64,000 bases of DNA from Histoplasma ohiense. Its lineage: Eukaryota; Ascomycota; Eurotiomycetes; Onygenales; Ajellomycetaceae. The notes under the pieces were generated by a model. That model was not told where the DNA came from, searched no databases, and saw nothing but the letters and a program-made list of their open reading frames with translations. The stretch spans positions 1,426,001 through 1,490,000 of the forward strand of contig JAEVHH010000007.1 of assembly GCA_017607445.1 (NCBI GenBank). Direction: 5' to 3'. Below, one piece after another: positions 59,728 to 64,000 of the stretch. The position numbers and the translations under genes are program-made. How positions within the stretch are numbered: the first letter of the stretch is position 1; each line of letters opens with the position of its first letter.

Positions 59728-60327
59728 ATGGCCTGTGATAAGGGTATCCCTCATCAGAGAGCCATGCCAACCACTGCTGCTGCCCGCAAGGCAGCATATG
59801 AACAGTGAGTGGTGGAGTGGGAAGTGGTCTGGGCCCATCATCATGAGTGGCATCCCAATGCTTGCTGTGCTGTGTGGGAGGTGCGCAACCCCCGCCCTTG
59901 TATGAAAAAAGTGGATAAGCAGAGTATGAAATTCAAAGTAATGTTTTTTGGTAACACTAGATACTGATATGAGAGTAGAGGCTATCTGTGAGATCCAATA
60001 TTATCAGAAGTCTGAGGATCTCATTTTCCCCAAGACTGTGTTTGCTCATCTTGTTCAGAAGATTGATGAAGAGAAGTATTGCTTTCAGTGTTCTGCCCTC
60101 AATGCTCTTCAAGTCACAGTCAAGACCACATTGGTCACACTTTTTGAGTGTATGATATCATGTGAAAACCAATGTAACAATATCTCACTAATCATTTCAC
60201 AGGTGGCCTTAAGGCCATGATTCATCATGGACAGATGACTCTCACTGTGAGGGATATTAGATTGGTGGTGGAGATTGCCCAAGGATTGGGTAGCAATTTT
60301 TTTGATGATTATAGGTTGGAGGAATGA
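59728..60327 (+). pseudogene. Histone H3-like protein gene carried by hAT copy 2 (three exons, one stop)
   Basis: Exons 59728-59937, 59981-60149 and 60203-60327 give 167 codons plus a stop; H3 is about 136 residues. Introns: 43 nt (GTAATG...TACTGAT...GAG) and 53 nt (GTATGA...CACTAAT...CACAG). The tail contains TTAAARKAA, recalling the H3 ATKAARKS segment. KKVDKQSMKFK leads to AICEIQYYQKS (H3 ALREIRRYQKS), and helix 1 ends in LVQKI. Helix 2 is SALNALQVTV to TLVTLFE, and helix 3 is MTLTVRDIRLVVEI. Only codon 27 is TGA; it is CAA in copy 1, so the ancestor was CGA. Cys and Gln at former Arg sites reflect decay. A divergent or CenH3-like variant is possible. Start ATG has good context. Confidence 0.82.
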
Positions 60328-60460
60328 GTTTTTTTCATTTGTTTGTTTGTTTATTTTTTTATTTTTTTTTTTTTTTTTGCTGGAAGTTTTTGTTTTTTTT
60401 TTTTTAATTTTCAAAATGTCTACAGGCATATAATGATATTTCTGTTGTTGACATCAAAAA

Positions 60461-60481
60461 GGTAACAATATTTGGTAACAC
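60461..60481 (+). promoter_or_regulatory. Subterminal copy of the GGTAAC...TTGGTAACA motif
   Basis: GGTAACAATATTTGGTAACA, also at the opposite subterminal region (55300-55320) and at the start of most introns of this transposon. It may be a transposase-binding site. Confidence 0.6.
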
Positions 60482-60546
60482 TCACATCATAATTAGCCAC
60501 CATCCAGCATAAAGGTATATGTATTATGTAATTATGGGTAAGTCAT

Positions 60547-60590
60547 GGTCCTGTTTGGTCCCATTTTGTAAAATGGGACCAAACGGGACT
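60547..60590. repeat. Subterminal palindrome of hAT copy 2
   Basis: GTTTGGTCCCATTTT and its exact complement, separated by a short centre, with outer bases pairing imperfectly to about 20 bp per arm. It lies about 200 bases inside the element end. Confidence 0.85.
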
Positions 60591-61079
60591 GTGACCCAGA
60601 AATCAAGGTAAGAACAGTATTCGGGACCTAAATATTTCTTATAAACAGTGAAATGGGACCAGAGCTATAATACAAACAGTGTAAAGTGACTGGTTTGAAA
60701 AACAATATATGGGACCAGGACTAAAATATATGAGAATGGGACCAACACTAAAATTGGTCATGGTCCCATGCACAGTCACACGGCCAGTCTAGAGATTAAA
60801 TATTTCTTCAGTTTCATTATCAAATTTCTTAGTTCTGATTCTATATAGTGTTTATTAAATTAGTCACTTTACACTGTTTATATTATAAATCTAGTCTCAG
60901 GTCATGTTCTTCTTATAAATTACTGATTCTGATTCCATTTGATCCCATTTTACAAAATGGGACCAAATGGGACCATGATTTACCCTATATAGATGATATA
61001 ATGCTATGAGCATTACCAAAAATCATTATCTATCAAAAGAAGTTTAGTGTATTTATGCTCTAGTTCTATTTTGAACTAG

Positions 61080-61620
61080 TAATGATAGTGATAGATAGAT
61101 TCACTGCAGTAGATAGGTTGGCAGCGATAGATTGGCAGCGATAGATTAGCAGCGATAGATTGGCAGCGATAGATAGATTGGCAGTGATAGATAGGTTGGT
61201 TGGCAGTGGTAGATAGATTGGTTGGCAGCAATAGATAGATTCGCCGCGGTAGATAGGTTGGCAGCGATAGATTAGCAGCGATAGATTAGCAGTGATAGAT
61301 TAGCAGTGATAGATAGATTGGCAGCAGCAATATATTAGCAGCGATAGATTAGCAGCAATAGATAGATTAGCAGCGATAGATAGATTGACAGCAGCGATAG
61401 ATTAGCAGCGATAGATAGATTGGCAGTGGTAGATAAATTGGCAGCGATAGATAGGTTGGCAGCGATAGATTAGCAGCGATAGATAGCTTAGTAGTGAGGG
61501 ATAGCTTAGTAGCGAGGGATAGCTTGGCAGCGAGGGATAGCTTAGCAGCGAGGGATAGCTTAGCAGTGAGGGATAGCTTAGCAGCGGCGATAGATTAGCA
61601 GCAGTAGATAGATTGGCAGG
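61080..61620 (+). repeat. Minisatellite of hAT-derived copy 3
   Basis: GCAGCGATAGATTA-type units as in the array at 40490-41130, with different unit order and number. The minus-strand open frame through it is an artefact. Confidence 0.9.
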
Positions 61621-61953
61621 GGTAAAAGCACTAGATAGAGGTAATATCTCCACCAATCATATCATCAGATTGATATCTAGATATGTATTATATAATCATC
61701 AGAACAGGACCAAACCTCAGTCAAAATCATAGTCAGTCCCAGATCATGTTCTTATTTTTGATAGTCAGTCACTTTACATGAAATATCAAGATTTATTAGT
61801 CTCATTTCACTCATGTTCTGATAATTCTAGTCACTTTACACTCTCATTCTGATTCTGGTCTCACTGAAAATCACACCAAGAAATGAACTGGAATCAAATC
61901 AAATCAAATCAAACATAAAATTCATGGTTTCTTCAGTCAGTCTACCTCTCACA

Positions 61954-63460
61954 GTTTCTAATCACTCAATCTTTGAGAGATAGTTTGTTGAATAATAGTC
62001 ATAATCTCTATTCACAGTATTTACTGTACTCATACTACTGCTGAATCTGAAGCAATAAACATCATTGAAGAAAATCATGAAACACACATTTCTGTTATTG
62101 AAAATATACAACAAATATCATTTTTCTTTATGAAACTGAATTCTGAATATAGTTCAGAAGAGAACATCTCTTCTGAAGATTTCAGCATAATTGAGACTGA
62201 GAAAATAACTGTGACTAGAAGAATCAAGAAGTTACAGACTGAGAAGAAATTGTAAGAACTTCAACATCAATGCAATACTTTACTACAAAAATTGAATGAA
62301 ACAATTTCAATCACTCAAAATACACTAGAAGCACATTCAAATTATGATAGAGATACAATTAATATAAATTGTAACTATAAAAATATCACAAGCATTTTCA
62401 GATCACTGAAATTCATATTATAAATACTCAACATCTTAGTAAAAAGTACTGTGACTACTGTCAGTGAGAGATGTAGTCAGATATCACTTTGATAATTAGA
62501 ACTTTGAGATCTCAGTATAAACAATTACTCTTCTCAGAAAGATATGAAAAAGTTCTGAAATCAAAATATAAAAGAATTCAAAAACTTTATTACAGTTATT
62601 ATTGCTTTTCATATCAGTGATCTTGATTACTATAATAAATACAATCATTGAAAGATCATTGAAGCTGTCATTCATTTCAATGTCAAGATACAACAATATT
62701 GATATCAACATATATATAATATATGAATTTTGTCATCATAAGAAGAATTTGTTAGTTGAATGCAATGTCAAATCATCAATTCAGATAAAAGTTTCTGAGA
62801 TATCAATAGACAATACTGAAACACAAAGCAATAAGAAGATCAAACAGTTCAACAATTTATTTCATACTTATAATCAATTGAAAAACATCTGCAGCATTCT
62901 TATAGTGAATATCATCAGAAATCACATCTCTATATAAAAGTTCTACCTTTCATTCACTGAGAATTTAACAAATATGCAATCAAATTGAAAGAGTTAAGCT
63001 ATAATTCCACTCTACATAAACTTGCAATGACAGAATTGAATCTGTCAGAGAGACAGAAGAAGTTTAAAAAAAAGTCAAATTTCAAAAACTTCACTCAAAG
63101 CTTTAACAATAGAAATAATACTGATAATAGATCATAAAACAAACATAGATGAAATGATACTACAAAGTTCAATGACTTCATTTAATCAAAATATTGCTGT
63201 TATTGCAAGTGATCAGAACATATCATCAATTTGTGCTTCAAACAACTCAAAAATGAATTCAAGAATGCCAAATCTGACTCAAAATCTGATACAAAAGACA
63301 TAAAGAACTCAAAGAATTCAAAAAACATTTAAAATACATCATTCAGCTTACAATGACAGTTATAAACATAGAAAGTCAATACAAAATCATCTTAAACTTC
63401 ACTATCACAGTGAAACTCACTACATCTAAGAATCTGCAAAAAATACTTGCACTAGTAGTG
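61954..63460 (+). pseudogene. gag relic of the family-2 Gypsy whose LTR starts at 54696
   Basis: This begins right after the LTR and aligns with the gag at 63771 and 4752. The start codon has become ATA (about 62001). The acidic N-terminus, the frame at 62602-62937 and a zinc-knuckle remnant near 63200-63235 are visible. It is interrupted at 63460 by the next family-2 LTR. Confidence 0.78.
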
Positions 63461-63723
63461 TGTAATGCACTCGTTTATTATTTCCTTATTATCTTCGCTT
63501 ATTCTTACCTCTTTTCATTATACTCTCGCTACTGCTATTTCTATATGTATATATATATTGATGTATGTATTTTGCACATCTTCTTTCTCTTTCTTTTCTT
63601 CCTTAGCAATTAGCTACACCACATTACACTACTATACTACACTTTACAATATATTACTATTATCTCTGCTATACTATAAACTATCTTCTACTGTTACTCT
63701 TCACACTGTCACTACATCTCACA
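63461..63723 (+). repeat. 5' LTR of a family-2 Gypsy running off the window
   Basis: TGTAATGCACTCG to ATCTCACA, 263 bp, almost identical in layout to 4800-5072. It is inserted in the gag region of the older family-2 copy. Confidence 0.88.
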
Positions 63724-63770
63724 GTTTCTAATCACTCAATCTTCAAGAGACAGTTCATTGAGTAATAGTC

Positions 63771-64000
63771 ATGATCTCTACCCACAGCATCCACTGTACT
63801 TGTGCTACCACTGAATCCAAAGCAACAAACATTATGAAAGAAAACCATGAAACACACACTTCTGTCACTGAAAGTGTGCAACAAGTATTATTTTTCTCTA
63901 TGAAATTGAACTCTGAGTATAGTTCAGAAGAGGATATCTCTTCTGAAGATCTCAATACAATTGAAATCAAAAAGATAGCTGTGATCAGAAGAATCAAAAA
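63771..64000 (+). pseudogene. gag start of the last family-2 Gypsy (partial)
   Basis: ATG at 63771, then a frame open to the window end with no premature stop (MISTHSIHCTCATTES start; YSSEEDISSEDL). This copy may be younger than the others. The C-terminal part and pol lie outside the window. Confidence 0.7.

Larger units (their letters stand above)
54999..60791 (-). mobile_element. Complete three-gene hAT transposon, copy 2 (5793 bp)
   Basis: Ends TAGGCTGGCCGG and GGCCAGTCTA. The perfect 8-bp duplication GAGATTAA lies at 54991-54998 and 60792-60799. It is oriented opposite to copy 1, with the same three genes and intergenic layout. It is less decayed than copy 1 (for example CGA kept in the dimerisation domain, where copy 1 has TGA). 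One changed base in the first terminal repeat (TAGG for TAGA). Confidence 0.95.
54961..61944 (+). mobile_element. hAT-derived non-autonomous element, copy 3, split by a complete hAT
   Basis: Ends TAGACTGGCTGTGTG (54961) and CAGTCAGTCTA (61944). The 8-bp duplication is CCTCTCAC (54953-54960 and 61945-61952). Its own sequence is 54961-54998 plus 60800-61944. The left part continues after the insertion exactly as in copy 2 (GAGATTAAATATTTCTTC). The centre is a minisatellite at 61080-61620. Confidence 0.94.
54696..61953 (+). repeat. 5' LTR of a family-2 Gypsy, split one base before its end by nested hAT elements
   Basis: The LTR runs 54696-54960, and its last base follows the duplicated CCTCTCAC at 61945-61952. 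It matches 63461-63723. The inserted block is the hAT-derived element 54961-61944, itself holding the complete hAT 54999-60791. Confidence 0.88.

Noticed and set aside
59898..59960. First intron of the H3-like gene as a 61-nt GTATGA...CTAG intron
   Set aside because: It also keeps the frame, but it removes the KKVDKQSMKFK segment that aligns with the H3 region before the first helix. The 43-nt intron at 59938-59980 has a branch site and gives a better H3 alignment.
1..64000. Bacterial or mitochondrial origin
   Set aside because: Spliceosomal introns, LINE, SINE, chromodomain Gypsy and hAT elements with RIP-like decay indicate nuclear DNA of a filamentous fungus.

Overview
The window looks like transposon-dense, gene-poor chromatin of a filamentous fungus, probably an ascomycete. 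The evidence is nested chromodomain Gypsy retrotransposons, a Tad1-like LINE, hAT, Tc1/mariner and Harbinger relics, a tRNA-like SINE, introns of about 40-70 bases with CTRAY-type branch sites, and heavy RIP-like C-to-T decay. I cannot name the species. Only one gene looks like an intact host gene: a small secreted cysteine-rich protein at 52534-53153.

Layout. 1-5072 is a Gypsy element on the minus strand (family 2) that cuts a Harbinger-like transposase (5073-5318). 5562-10619 is a Tad1-like LINE, split by a hAT-derived non-autonomous element (7551-8817). From 10620 to 43170 there is a stack of family-1 chromodomain Gypsy copies. Two nested full-length copies are closed by 5-bp target duplications (17343-23424 and 25290-37159). 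The second contains a complete 5.79-kb hAT element (28388-34181, 8-bp duplication). The stack also holds a second hAT-derived element (40152-41445) and a solo LTR (38473-38743). 43171-48985 holds LTR and hAT fragments and an inverted, 5'-truncated family-1 Gypsy with another solo LTR. 48986-50051 is a Tc1/mariner relic. 50052-52284 holds unassigned sequence, a duplicated tRNA-like repeat, and an internally deleted hAT carrying a SINE. 52285-53447 is the host gene island. 53448-64000 is again nested: LINE fragments, then a family-2 Gypsy whose LTR is split by the hAT-derived element, itself split by a second complete hAT (54999-60791). A last family-2 Gypsy runs off the window end.

Most notable result. 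Both complete hAT copies encode, divergently from the transposase, a three-exon gene whose product has a histone H3-type histone fold. Exon lengths (210, 169, 125) and intron lengths (43, 53) are identical in the two copies. The element carries a further cysteine-rich, coiled-coil gene. So this is a three-gene hAT with a histone-like cargo. All but one of the introns in its genes begin with a motif that also occurs near the element's ends.

Decay pattern. Comparing copies by hand, the C-to-T changes fall at CpG and CpC, and I saw essentially none at CpA or CpT. This explains why nearly all premature stops in the elements are TGA (from CGA or TGG). Canonical Neurospora RIP prefers CpA. Short elements (the SINE, the tRNA-like repeats) and the secreted-protein gene largely escape the decay.

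Coordinates of decayed reading frames are approximate. Boundaries supported by target-site duplications are accurate to the base.
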